A DNA stretch of 64,000 nucleotides, taken from contig NZ_JAGGOI010000003.1 in NCBI RefSeq assembly GCF_018614585.1, positions 124,001 through 188,000 of the forward strand. Direction: 5' to 3'. Shown here piece after piece: positions 41,938 through 50,934 of this stretch. Both the position numbers and the translations under genes were made by a program. Position 1 is the first letter of the stretch; each line of letters begins with the position of its first letter. The notes beneath the pieces are model-generated. The model was not told the DNA's origin and did not search any database. It worked only from the letters and a program-made list of their open reading frames with translations. The DNA comes from Streptomyces sp. ISL-1 (GTDB lineage Bacteria; Actinomycetota; Actinomycetes; Streptomycetales; Streptomycetaceae).

Positions 41938-42788
41938 TGGTCGCTGTCCTTCGTGGTCTTCCTCGTCGGGTGGGGCCAGGGGGTCGGCTGCTCGGTCAGC
42001 CAGCCCGGCGCCTGGGACGGCTTGCGTTCGGTGCGCGGCCCGAGATTGATGCGCTCGTGGATGGTCGCGGCACGCGGCAGCAGCGCCTCGACATAGGCGC
42101 GGCGCAGCGCGTCGGTGGTCTCGAAGCCCGGCTCGTCGACCAGCCACTCGTCGGGAACGTCGGCCGCGACTTCGGTCAGCAGTTCCTCGGTGACCAGCGG
42201 CGCGAGCTCCGCGGCGGCCGTATCGATGTCCGGCCCGAAGGGGGCGAGGACGTGGTCGGAGGCGTCGTACGGCTTGGCGGTGGAGACGGCGGCGCCCGGC
42301 CAGTTGTGGTGCCAGATCATGGTCGCGCCATGGTCGATCAGCCACAGCTCGCCGTGCCACACCAACATGTTGGGGTTGCGCCAGGAGCGGTCGACATTGT
42401 TGATCAGCGCGTCGAACCAGACGACCCGGCCGGCCTCGGCCGGGTCCACCTCGTAGGCGAGCGGGTCGAAGCCGAGCGAACCGGGCAGGAAGTCCATCCC
42501 GAGGTTCAGCCCGCCGCTCGCCTTCAGCAGTTCCTGCACCTCCTGGTCGGGCTCGCCGAGACCGATCACCGGGTCGAGCTGGATGCTGACCAGCTCGGGC
42601 ACACGCAGGCCGAGCCGCCGCCCGAGCTGCCCGCAGATGACCTCGGCCACCAGGGTCTTGCGGCCCTGTCCGGCGCCGGTGAACTTCATGACGTACGTAC
42701 CGAGATCGTCGGCCTCGACGATGCCCGGAAGCGAGCCGCCTTCACGCAGGGGCGTGACGTAGCGGGTCGCGGTGACTTCGGAGAGCAT
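41934..42788 (-). CDS. HipA-like kinase-fold protein
   Basis: A 284-residue protein of the HipA-like group: GGSLPGIVEADDLGTYVMKF (nucleotide loop), KTLVAEVICGQLGRRLGLRV, the catalytic-type FDALINNVDRSWRNPNMLVW with N-N-x-D-R, and LWLIDHGATMIWH with the metal Asp. HipA kinases phosphorylate translation factors; this shorter class has no HipB antitoxin nearby. The gene is intact although an integrative element lies at its start codon: codons 1-34 are the left 103-bp repeat, so only the upstream region has been replaced. Confidence 0.82.
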   Translation of the reverse strand: MLSEVTATRYVTPLREGGSLPGIVEADDLGTYVMKFTGAGQGRKTLVAEVICGQLGRRLGLRVPELVSIQLDPVIGLGEPDQEVQELLKASGGLNLGMDFLPGSLGFDPLAYEVDPAEAGRVVWFDALINNVDRSWRNPNMLVWHGELWLIDHGATMIWHHNWPGAAVSTAKPYDASDHVLAPFGPDIDTAAAELAPLVTEELLTEVAADVPDEWLVDEPGFETTDALRRAYVEALLPRAATIHERINLGPRTERKPSQAPGWLTEQPTPWPHPTRKTTKDSDQ

Positions 42789-42789
42789 T
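42687..42789. repeat. Left 103-bp attachment repeat (element/HipA-like gene)
   Basis: It matches 52940-53042 at 101 of 103 positions (differences at 42699 and 42722), offset 10,253 bases. It covers codons 1-34 of the HipA-like gene plus one upstream base. Identity breaks sharply on both sides. Confidence 0.92.
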
Positions 42790-42873
42790 TTCCCAGGCTA
42801 TCCGGCAGCTGCACTTCACGATCCACGGCACGCCCCGAAGCACGGCTCATCCCGCGAGACCCGTGATCAACCC

Positions 42874-42894
42874 TGGGGAGAATCTGGGGAGTTT
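42874..42894 (+). repeat. Left copy of a 21-bp arm-site-like motif
   Basis: TGGGGAG-NNN-CTGGGGAGTTT, identical to 52867-52887 at 18 of 21 positions, the only differences being the three central bases. Same orientation as the right copy. It lies 84 bases inside the left repeat. Confidence 0.65.
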
Positions 42895-42922
42895 GAGCTG
42901 GGGACCTCGGTCCCCCGGCTGC

Positions 42923-43640
42923 TCAGCAGACCGTCGATGGCTCGACGCCCCTCCCCCCAGCCTCCGGCATGAAGTGAGCGTAGTGGTCGAGCGTGATCGT
43001 CGGGGACGAATGCCCCAGCCACTTCGCGAGGGTCACCACTGACTCCCCCGCCTCAAGCACGGCCGAAGCGTAGGTGTGACTCAGCACGTGGAAGCTATCC
43101 CTGTGCGCCGCCTCCCATTGCCACGGCTTCGCCGCCTCAAGTCGTGGCGGGATCACCCCGATGCGCGCCAACGCAGGCTTCCACACGTAGGTGTTGAACG
43201 TGTTCACGGCAATGGCATTCGCGAACCGCGTGGTGAGCAGCAGGGAGAACTTCTTCGTCGGCTTTCCCGGCTCCCCCCAAGGGAGTTCCACCTCCACAGC
43301 GGGGTACGTCTGCGACGTGTGTCCTCAATTCCTGAGCGACAGATTCTGACATATCCACAGTGCGCGCCTTAGCTCCCTTGGGAAGGGTGAAGTAAAGACG
43401 ACCATTCAATGCTTACACCTGCCTTGTTACATGAATTACTCCCCGACCGTAGTCAATATCATCTGGACTGACCCCGAAGGCTTCCCCCTGCCTAAGTCCG
43501 CAGCCCATACCGAGAGCCCCTTGATGCCCCCGGCAACAGCTACGAGTGCTGTGACCGGGAACGGTCACCGGGTGGTCGATTATCACCTGGGGGCCACTCC
43601 CCAAGGAGTCCAGAGCGCCTATACCGCGGGCGGTCGCCAA
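42923..43640 (-). pseudogene. Tyrosine integrase, disabled
   Basis: Pieces of one integrase lie in order: MGCGLRQGEAFGVSPDDIDY, then HVTRQV ended by a TAA at 43413-43415 where the frame resumes ALNGRLYFTLPKGAKARTV, then a frameshift near 43290 into ELPWGEPGKPTKK, ending HTYASAVLEAGESVVTLAKW and DHYAHFMPEAGG. The conserved H-x-L-R of the catalytic box reads HVLSHT: a Ser codon (AGT, 43079-43081) replaces the Arg. The N-terminal domain is not recognisable upstream. The protein cannot be active as encoded. Confidence 0.88.
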
Positions 43641-43762
43641 GGTGAACGCGAAACGCGCTGGCAGTGAGGGCTGGGCCCCGCTGCCCGAGCGCATGGAGCG
43701 TCTGCTCGCCGGGGCGTCGCCGGGGCCCGTACCGTCCGTGTGCCCGCCTTGGTGGGTTGCTC

Positions 43763-44089
43763 TCAGCGCCCGAGGGCTTGGCGCAGCTCCTGCTTGTTCA
43801 TCGAGGAGCGTCCTTCGACGTTCTTCTTCTTTGCCTCCTCATACAGCTGGTCCTTTGTGGGGCCCTGCGCGCCGCTGTGGGAACGCTCGCCGCCACGCTG
43901 CGAAGCAGACTTCCTGTCCCGGGTGGAGGTCTTGCTGGCGCTCTTCGACTCGCCGGAGCGCGCGCGCTCCTTGTTGACGGTCCGCGCAGCGATCTCCTTC
44001 GCCCGCCCGGTGGAGGCACCGCGCTTCTCGGCGCCTTCCTTGATGTGTTCGTACTGGCGCTCCCGTTTCGGGCTGGAACCTGCAGGCAT
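43763..44089 (-). CDS. Plasmid-stabilization-like small basic protein
   Basis: A 108-residue highly charged protein beginning MPAGSSPKRERQYEHIKEGA, with EIAARTVNKERARSG and a C-terminal segment GPTKDQLYEEAKKKNVEG that resembles a Rho N-terminal/SAP-like helix-extended loop. Streptomyces relatives are often annotated as plasmid stabilization proteins, without strong proof. It is intact and precedes the element's integrase remnant on the same strand. Confidence 0.75.
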   Translation of the reverse strand: MPAGSSPKRERQYEHIKEGAEKRGASTGRAKEIAARTVNKERARSGESKSASKTSTRDRKSASQRGGERSHSGAQGPTKDQLYEEAKKKNVEGRSSMNKQELRQALGR

Positions 44090-44540
44090 GACACCCTCCT
44101 TGAATCAGCTTCCTTCGCAGGCCGAGTGCGCTCGGCCGCACTGATCACCTGCCCACAACCGCGCTTTCTATCGGGGCCACAGCCACCAGTCCACGGCTTG
44201 AATCCGAGGCACGCGCCGCGGGTGAACCAACCGGGTGACGGTCCCCCCACGACCGCACACCCGCTGGGGGTGCCGGTGGCGGCACCGTCCGAGCACCCCG
44301 GCGACGGGTGGCCGCGGTGTGGATGAGGGGCAAGGGCACGGAGTCCGTGGGACCGGCCCCGCAGACTGCCCGCGACGGCCAATGTTCACCGCCGCCGCGC
44401 CGCTCGTGGAGGCTCAGGCAGCAGCCTGCCGGTGGTTATCGAGGGTTCGGTTCGAGATCCGGCATGTTGTCGCTGGTGGGACCTTCATGAGATCGACGTG
44501 ACGTGGCTGCGATGTCAGTGCAGCCTCGTATGTTGGCCCG
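44090..44540. other. Non-coding stretch inside the element
   Basis: 450 bases with no convincing coding frame. A GCCGAG-TGCG-CTCGGC hairpin lies at 44121-44136. The promoters of the stabilization-like gene (left) and of the NUDIX gene (right) should be here. Confidence 0.5.
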
Positions 44541-45065
44541 ATGATTCAGAACGTGGTCGACGAGCGGGCCGTCGAGGCGGCGGTGCACGATGCCGAACAG
44601 GCGATAGCCGAGTTCGACGGGGCCTGCCGGTGGCTGGCTGCTGCCCGGCAGGGACCGATGGAGCCTCTTGCGGCCGAGGTCTGGGTGTTCGACAAGGATC
44701 TTGCACGGGTGGTGTTGGTGAAGCACCGTTGGCGGGGTTGGGTTCCTCCGGGCGGGAAAGTCGAGGCCGGGGAGACACCGTGCGAGGGGGCGACCCGAGA
44801 GCTTTTCGAGGAGACGGGCGTTCGGGCGAAACTGCTGCCCGAGCCGGCAGCGGTTGCGGTTCGCTCGTATCACCCGGACTGGCCGGTCACTCTCGGGCTG
44901 TCGTATGCCGCTGTCGTTGATGCAGCGGCCTCGTTTGTCCCGGAGGCTGGGCAGCCGGTGGCCTGGAAGAGGCTGGACGAGGGCTGGGAGAGCTATTTTC
45001 CCGACGATCTCTCCCGAATCCGTCAGCATGCCGCATGGTTGGCTGATCGGTCGGGCCGTCACTGA
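44541..45065 (+). CDS. NUDIX hydrolase
   Basis: A 174-residue protein with a full NUDIX box, GGKVEAGETPCEGATRELFE followed by ETGV, matching G-x5-E-x7-R-E-U-x-E-E-x-G-U. Such enzymes hydrolyse nucleoside diphosphates linked to another moiety, often damaged nucleotides. It is intact cargo in the element, with a start 20 bases after a GCAGCC-rich stretch and no clear Shine-Dalgarno. Its stop overlaps the end of the DUF6262 fragment on the other strand. Confidence 0.9.
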   Translation: MIQNVVDERAVEAAVHDAEQAIAEFDGACRWLAAARQGPMEPLAAEVWVFDKDLARVVLVKHRWRGWVPPGGKVEAGETPCEGATRELFEETGVRAKLLPEPAAVAVRSYHPDWPVTLGLSYAAVVDAAASFVPEAGQPVAWKRLDEGWESYFPDDLSRIRQHAAWLADRSGRH

Positions 45066-45480
45066 GGGGCTGCTGTGGTGCCGCCGCGGCAGGCGAGTTC
45101 GCGGCGGAGGTCGAGGTTCTCGCCGTGGGTTTGTTCGAGCGCGTCCCTCAGCGCCCGTACTTCTTCTCGGTGCCGCTTCTTCAAGCGGGTGATCTGGCTG
45201 GTTAGCGCGAGAACGAGTGTGGTCTGTTCGTCGGCCGGAGGCGCCGGTGCGGGGACCGGACGGGCTTGGGCTCGCAGACGTTCGATGCGACCGCGCAGGT
45301 CGGGGTGGTTATAGAGGAAAGCGTAGGAGACGCCGGCCTCGCGCTGGACGGCCTGGAAGGTAATCGGCTCGCCGCGCTTGACCAGCGTGCGGATCGCCTT
45401 CTCCGCCGCCTCCGTCTTGGCTGCGCGATGTCGGACGCCGCCGCTGGCGGGCGCCTGCGGCGGAGACGCGGTCGCGCGGA
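45059..45480 (-). pseudogene. DUF6262 protein, N-terminally truncated
   Basis: An open frame without a start codon reads RAAKTEAAEKAIRTLVKRGE, then ITFQAVQREAGVSYAFLYNH and RIERLRAQARPVPAPAPPAD, and ends with a coiled-coil LKKRHREEVRALRDALEQT. This is the DUF6262/TnpC-like accessory protein of Tn554-type recombinase modules, with a helix-turn-helix. About 15 residues of its N-terminus are missing where an IS21 fragment abuts near 45480. Confidence 0.7.
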
Positions 45481-45489
45481 AGCCGCAGC

Positions 45490-46085
45490 GAAGACTTCCA
45501 CCAGCCCGGCGGATCGACCGCCGGCAGCGCCAGCATCCGGGCGGTGTCCGCGTCGAGCCGGTCCGACGGACGGGCCTGCAAAGTGCAATGGATACGCCGA
45601 TTCGCCTTACTCAGCCAGTCCGCCAGCTGGGATGTTGAAGTCGGTCGGCGACGCGAACACGCGGCCGGGCAGGAAACTAGTCTCCAGATAGCCGTTCGCC
45701 CGCTCGACCAGCCCCTTCGCCTCCGGATCACCGGGACGGCACTGGATGATCCGGATGCCCAGCAGCCCGACGAACGCCGTGAAGTCCTCGGTCAGTTGAG
45801 GCCGTCCGCCCCGCCACGATCCCACCGCACCCTCGTTGTCCCAGACCAAGGTCTTCGGGACAGCACCGAGGCCGGTCAGCAGCCGCCAGTGGCCAGCGAT
45901 GAGGTCGGCCGCATTCTTCGTCGGCAGCATCCTGGCCATGATCCACCGCGAGTAGCCGGCCACGATCACCAAGACCGGCGGGCTCGCGATCTGGCCGAAG
46001 CCCAGCGGGATGTCCGCGGGCGGGAACCACAGGTCGCACTGGGCCAGTTCGCCCGGCTCATAGCCCGTCCGCGAGACCGGGTCCG
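45490..46085 (-). pseudogene. IS21-family IstA transposase fragment 1
   Basis: The reading GYEPGELAQCDLWFPPADIP, then VAGYSRWIMARMLPTKNAAD, KTLVWDNEGAVGSWRGGRPQ and RPGDPEAKGLVERANGYLET is the DDE core of IstA. After DFNIPAGG a frameshift near 45625 moves to a frame reading QLADWLSKANRRIHCTLQAR and LALPAVDPPG, then it ends abruptly at the DUF6262 fragment. The N-terminal HTH is absent. Confidence 0.8.
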
Positions 46086-46139
46086 CCGCCCGATAGACCG
46101 GTCGCAGTTAGCGGCACCTATCGGGGAAGGACCAAGCAG

Positions 46140-47125
46140 CCCGCGGTGGCGTTTGAACGTCGTCACGGCATCTCTCCCTGGGTGGCGGAACGGTCGGCCG
46201 GCTGCCGCGACCGCAGCAGCTGGTCATAGGCCGACCGAGGGCAACGGCCGGTTGTCGGGCGGCAGGATGAGCCAGCCGCCGTTCGGTCAGGAACGTCACC
46301 GTGGCTCCCTCGGGCTCGGCCGGGACGGGCGGGACAACCACCTCTTCGGCCTCTGCTGCTTTCCTCGCTTCCAGCGCGACCGCGTCTGCGGTCAGAGCGC
46401 CGGCTCGAACGGCAGCAGCGAGCCCGGTGACCAGATGCTTGTGGGACATGTGACGGCCCAGCAGCAGGCCTCGATCAGGGCCCCGGTGCCGTCTCGGTCG
46501 CCGTGGGCCTTGCAGGCCGCCGCCCACCAGGCGTCGTGGACCGGAGTGAACCTTCCCGCTGAGCGGGCCTGGTCGAGTGCGGTCGCCCCGGGAAAGGCAC
46601 CGGGCGGATCAGCGCCTCCAGGTAATGGTCCAGCTCCAGGCGAGTCTTGCCTTTGGCAATCAGCCGCTCGTGCCGGGCGACCTCCTCCCGCCCGTCGTCG
46701 ACGACCAGCTCTGAGGCGTGCAGCACGACCCGCACCGTTCGTCCGATTAGCCCCACCGGCACCGAGTAACGGTTGGTGCGGACGCTGACCTGGCTGAACC
46801 GGTCCACTCGCAGGCTGAACAGCCGCCCACTCTCGAAGGGTTCGTCCGGCAACGGCTGCAGTAACGGACGTTCGACCGCGAAGTACTCGCTCACCGGCCG
46901 GGGCCGTGAGCCGATCCGGCGTTCCTCATCCTCCGCGTCCCATCGTTCGACCATCGCGTTCAGCTCGGCGAGGGAGGCGATCTCGGGGACCGGTACCAGG
47001 TGGTTGCGACGAAACCAGCCGATCGGGTCTTCCACTCCGCCCTTCTCATGGGCTCCCCCAAGTCCGGGCCGGCAGTAGAGAGCTTCGATGCCGAACCTCC
47101 GCGAGTTCGCGAATTCTGAAGAGTG
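46140..47125 (-). pseudogene. IS21-family IstA transposase fragment 2 with the start of istB
   Basis: A second, different IstA: EALYCRPGLGGAHEKGGVED, WFRRNHLVPVPEIASLAELN, RFSQVSVRTNRYSVPVGLIG and ELVVDDGREEVARHERLIAK. Two frameshifts follow (reading WWAAACKAHGDRDGTGALIE, then HKHLVTGLAAAVRAGALTAD). After its end, GTG-ACG-ACG-TTC-AAA gives the first 9-10 residues of IstB, which stops at the boundary with IstA fragment 1 near 46135. The first half of IstA is missing. Confidence 0.75.
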
Positions 47126-47386
47126 CTCTGGATGAATCCACGGATGGCTACAGGAACTTGACCCGCATGGGCACCTCGGTTCAGTGCAGAGAATCCCCAG
47201 GTCCGCTTTTCCTTCCCCAGCCGGTTGCCTCGGGCGCTGGCCCGCACTGTCGTCGGACGAGGGACTCGGGCTTCTGCACACCGGTGCCGATTGCCCAGGG
47301 GGATGTCTTGTTCGTTGATCAGCCTGGTGCCGGGCCCTGCGGTCTTACCTGGTGGAATAGCGCGCGTAAATGGCCCAGGCTGCGGA

Positions 47387-48001
47387 ATGATCGCGAGCAT
47401 GTTGATCGATCACGAGGGCTGTTCGCCGACCGTGCACCCCACGGCCTATGTCGCGCCGACCGCGACACTGAGCGGGGACGTGCGGGTGGGAGCGGGGTGT
47501 CGGGTGCTGTTCGGCGCCGTGCTCACTGCCGAAGGCGGCCCGGTGGAACTCGGCGAGGGCTGCATCGTGATGGAGAACGCGGTCCTGCGCGGGACACGCC
47601 GCAATCCACTGAGCTTGGGGCGGCAGGTCCTGGTCGGCCCCACCTCGTACCTGACCGGATGCTCGGTGGAGGACGAGGTATTCCTGGCAACCGGAAGCCG
47701 GGTGTTCAACGGCGCGCGCATCGGGACGCGCTCGGAGGTGCGCATCAACGGCATCGTGCACCTGCGCACGGTGCTGCCCGCCGACTCGATGGTGCCGATC
47801 GGTTGGGTAGCCGTGGGCGACCCGGCGCGGATTCTTCCGCCCCAGGATCACGAGGCAATCTGGGCTGTGCAGAAGGAACTGGACTTCCCTGGCTACGTCT
47901 TCGGCCTGGACCGGCCGGCTGACGGCGAGGGCCTTATGCCGGGCATCTCAGAGCGTTTCGGTCGGGCCCTTGGCCGCCATCGGAACGACCGTCAGATCTG
48001 A
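47387..48001 (+). CDS. Hexapeptide-repeat (beta-helix) protein lacking carbonic-anhydrase histidines
   Basis: A 204-residue protein with gamma-carbonic-anhydrase-like repeats: VHPTAYVAPTATLSGDVRVG, GEGCIVMENAVLRGTRRNPL, and LVGPTSYLTGCSVEDEVFLA. At the three positions where gamma carbonic anhydrases have metal-binding His, this protein has Met/Glu, Pro/Thr and Leu/Thr. It therefore cannot bind metal that way and may be structural or a transferase. ATG 47387 is used; ATG 47399 is equally plausible. It is intact cargo in the element. Confidence 0.78.
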   Translation: MIASMLIDHEGCSPTVHPTAYVAPTATLSGDVRVGAGCRVLFGAVLTAEGGPVELGEGCIVMENAVLRGTRRNPLSLGRQVLVGPTSYLTGCSVEDEVFLATGSRVFNGARIGTRSEVRINGIVHLRTVLPADSMVPIGWVAVGDPARILPPQDHEAIWAVQKELDFPGYVFGLDRPADGEGLMPGISERFGRALGRHRNDRQI

Positions 48002-48029
48002 GCCCCCGCCCTTGGTGGCCTCGATCTGC

Positions 48030-48853
48030 TCACCGAGGGCGCGAATCCTGTTCGGCGGCCGAAGTGGCGACGGCGCACGTGTAACGGAGGCTGGTCTTGG
48101 CGCCGAGGGAGAAGACGTGTGCGAGATGAAGGGGGTCGGCGCCGTTGGCGAGAGCTTCTTCGAGGATGCGGTCCTGCCGTAGCCGGTCGATGCCCACTGG
48201 TAGCTGCTTGACTAGCTTGTCCATCCAGAACGTGCCCACTGCCGCAGTGGTTGTCGCGGTGTTCCGGCTGATCAGCAGGTGCGGTGGTGCTGTTCGACCA
48301 GCGACGGTGCCGGTAGGCGAGGTAGTCGTTGATCGCCTCGGCGGTGTACTCGTCCTTCCAGCAGCAGCGAACTGATCCGGCGGGCAGGCAGAGCATGGAC
48401 ACCGGACAGAGCGACATCCACGCGAAGGGCCGGTTCCTGCAGGGCCGCTTGAGCCAACGACTCCACCTCGTCCGCGGTGAGCGACAAGGGAATCGAGTCG
48501 GGGAGCTTACCGCCGTGGACGCCGCGCATCGGGTTGGAGAACACCAGGCGTTCGGCCTTGAGCGTGCGGAACAGTCCTCTCGGGGCACTGGCGTCGTATG
48601 CGCGATAGGGACGGTTGGCGAGCCATTCGATGACGTCGTCTCGGGTGATCTGACGCAGTGTTGTGTACTTTGCCGCGTACTCGGTGAGGAACGGCAGGAC
48701 GCTCCTCAGGTTGGTGATGAGCATGGACCTGGCCCGTGGTCTGCGGCGAGAGGTCCCGTGCCTCAGGACCTTGATCCAGATGTTCAGCTCGGCCCGCCGC
48801 TTCGGCGCCCGTGCGACGTTGTCGAGAAGAACGACTGAGCACGCGCTGCCGTA
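48030..48853 (-). pseudogene. Tn554-type site-specific recombinase (tyrosine recombinase) fragment
   Basis: The frame reads LLDNVARAPKRRAELNIWIK, then NLRSVLPFLTEYAAKYTTLR, TRDDVIEWLANRPYRAYDAS and PLSLTADEVESLAQAALQEP. Two frameshifts near 48340 and 48290 are followed by EYTAEAINDYLAYRHRRW and GTFWMDKLVKQLPVGIDRLR. The N-terminus is cut at about 48853, next to the small membrane protein. DUF6262 is its usual partner, and its remnant is 3 kb away on the same strand. Confidence 0.75.
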
Positions 48854-49204
48854 TCAGGAGAGCAATAACAAGCCGACGCAGAGCGCAGCCGATAGCAGGA
48901 GGCAGGCGACGTTGAGGCCGAGTAGTCGGCGGCGGAGGGCAAGGTAGCGGGCGGTATAGGTGCTGTTCAGTTCGGTGCAGCGGGCGGCAATCGCTCTGAG
49001 CATCTGTTTCGACAGGTTGACGCGCTGCTCGGCGTAGCGCCGGGCGATCTCGTTCTGTTCGGCGGTGGTGAGCCAGGGCATGCTGCGGACAAATGCTTCG
49101 GCTTCGCTGCGTGCTGTGCGCAGTTCTGCCTGGTAGAGCAGGTAGCCCTCGATCTTGTTGATACCTGCGGCAGTCTCCTGTTTTGTGGGTGGTGGTTGTT
49201 CCAT
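48854..49204 (-). CDS. Small membrane protein coupled to ctaD, with a TTA codon
   Basis: A 116-residue protein: a soluble N-terminal helical part (GYLLYQAELRTARSEAEAFV, ARRYAEQRVNLSKQMLRAIA) and one C-terminal membrane helix LNVACLLLSAALCVGLLLLS. The ATG overlaps the ctaD stop by one base (TGATG). Near the 3' end it uses a TTA leucine codon (48866-48868), rare in Streptomyces and read by the bldA tRNA. The end of the gene abuts the recombinase fragment, so the tail may be recent. Function unknown; perhaps an oxidase assembly or stability protein. Confidence 0.7.
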   Translation of the reverse strand: MEQPPPTKQETAAGINKIEGYLLYQAELRTARSEAEAFVRSMPWLTTAEQNEIARRYAEQRVNLSKQMLRAIAARCTELNSTYTARYLALRRRLLGLNVACLLLSAALCVGLLLLS

Positions 49205-50934
49205 CAGGAGTCGCCCTTGTCGTCTCCCAGCGGGGGTGCGACGCCTTTGCCAGGTTCGATGACGTCACGGCGATCGCCACTGGTGATGTTTTCGAGTTCA
49301 GCGAGGTCGGGGTGGTGCAGGTCGAAGGCCGGTGATTCGGAGCGGATCCTGGGCAGGGCAACGAAGTTGTGCCGGGGTGGGGGGCAGGAGGTTGCCCATT
49401 CCAAGGAGCGTCCGTATCCCCAGGGATCATCGACGTCGATGCGTTTGCCGTACTTGGCGGTTTTCCACACGTTGTAGAAGAACGGCAGCGTGGAGGAGCC
49501 GAGAAGAAAGGCCCCGATGGTCGAGATGGTGTTCAGCGTGGTGAAGCCGTCCGCGGCCAGATAGTCGGCGTATCGGCGGGGCATGCCTTCGGCACCCAGC
49601 CAGTGCTGGATGAGAAACGTGGTGTGGAAGCCGATGAACAGCGTCCAGAAGTGGATCTTTCCGAGTCGCTCGTCGAGCAGGGTGCCTGTCATCTTGGGCC
49701 ACCAGAAGTGGAAACCGGCGAACATCGCGAACACGACGGTCCCGAAGACGACGTAGTGGAAGTGGGCCACGACGAAGTAGCTGTCGGTGACGTGGAAATC
49801 CATCGGCGGGGAGGCCAGGATGACGCCCGTCAGGCCGCCGAAGAGGAAGGTCACGAGGAACCCCATGGACCACAGCATCGGTGTTTCGAAGGACAGCGAG
49901 CCTGTCCACATGGTGCCGATCCAGTTGAAGAATTTCACCCCAGTCGGCACAGCGATGAGGAACGTCATGAAGGAGAAGAACGGCAGCAGGACGGCGCCTG
50001 TTGCGAACATGTGATGAGCCCACACCGTGACAGACAGGCCAGTGATAGCGATGGTGGCGCCCACCAGCCCCACATAGCCGAAGATCGGTTTACGGGCGAA
50101 GACGGGGATGATCTCGGTGACGATGCCGAAGAACGGCAGCGCGATGATGTAGACCTCTGGGTGTCCGAAGAACCAGAACAGGTGCTGCCACAGCAGGGCG
50201 CCGCCGTTTCCCGGGTCGAACACCTGGGCCCCGAACTTGCGGTCGGCCTCCAGGACGAGCAGCGCAGCTGCGAGGACGGGGAAGGCCAGCAGGACCAGCA
50301 CCGATGTGAACAGGATGTTCCAGGTGAAGATCGGCATGCGGAACATGGTCATCCCGGGCGCGCGCATGCATACGATCGTCGTGATGAAGTTGACCGCGCC
50401 GAGGATCGTGCCAAACCCGGACAGCGCGAGCCCCATGACCCACAGGTCTCCACCGATGAAGGGGGTCCGCTCGCCCCCGCTGAGCGGGGTGTAAGCAGTC
50501 CAGCCGAAGTCGGCGGCGCCCTGCGGGGCGAGAAAACCGCCGGTGGCCATCAGCCCGCCGAAGAGGAACAGCCAGAATGAGAGCATGTTCAGCCGTGGGA
50601 ATGCGACGTCGGGTGCGCCGATCTGCAGCGGCATGACCGCATTGGCGAATCCCGCGAAGGTCGGGGTAGCGAAGAACAGCAACATGATCGTGCCGTGCAT
50701 CGTGAACGTCTGGTTGTACTGCTCAGTGGACATGATCTGCAGACCAGGGCGAGCCAGTTCCGCCCGCAACATCAGCGCCATCACACCGGCGAGCACGAAG
50801 AACATGAACGAGGCGATGAGATAGAGGTGACCGATCTTCTTGTGATCGGTCGTCGTGATCCAGCTGATCACGACACTGCCGCGTGTGCGTCCCGCGACCG
50901 GGACAGGAGCGATCGGTTCGGTGGAAGTGGCCAT
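49204..50934 (-). CDS. ctaD: Cytochrome c oxidase subunit I (aa3-type), orphan copy
   Basis: A 576-residue heme-copper oxidase subunit I with 12 membrane helices. Heme and CuB ligands are present: [17 protein letters not shown] (heme a His), [18 protein letters not shown] (CuB His, cross-linked Tyr, D-channel Glu), [12 protein letters not shown] (CuB His-His) and [16 protein letters not shown] (heme a3 and a His). It reduces oxygen to water and pumps protons with other subunits. No ctaC, ctaE, ctaF or qcr gene is next to it, and it lies on the mobile element, so it must use subunits coded elsewhere. Confidence 0.93.
   Translation of the reverse strand: MATSTEPIAPVPVAGRTRGSVVISWITTTDHKKIGHLYLIASFMFFVLAGVMALMLRAELARPGLQIMSTEQYNQTFTMHGTIMLLFFATPTFAGFANAVMPLQIGAPDVAFPRLNMLSFWLFLFGGLMATGGFLAPQGAADFGWTAYTPLSGGERTPFIGGDLWVMGLALSGFGTILGAVNFITTIVCMRAPGMTMFRMPIFTWNILFTSVLVLLAFPVLAAALLVLEADRKFGAQVFDPGNGGALLWQHLFWFFGHPEVYIIALPFFGIVTEIIPVFARKPIFGYVGLVGATIAITGLSVTVWAHHMFATGAVLLPFFSFMTFLIAVPTGVKFFNWIGTMWTGSLSFETPMLWSMGFLVTFLFGGLTGVILASPPMDFHVTDSYFVVAHFHYVVFGTVVFAMFAGFHFWWPKMTGTLLDERLGKIHFWTLFIGFHTTFLIQHWLGAEGMPRRYADYLAADGFTTLNTISTIGAFLLGSSTLPFFYNVWKTAKYGKRIDVDDPWGYGRSLEWATSCPPPRHNFVALPRIRSESPAFDLHHPDLAELENITSGDRRDVIEPGKGVAPPLGDDKGDS

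Noticed and set aside
42687..42789. A tRNA gene as the attachment site
   Set aside because: No cloverleaf is seen in the 103-bp repeat; it translates without breaks as the start of the HipA-like protein.
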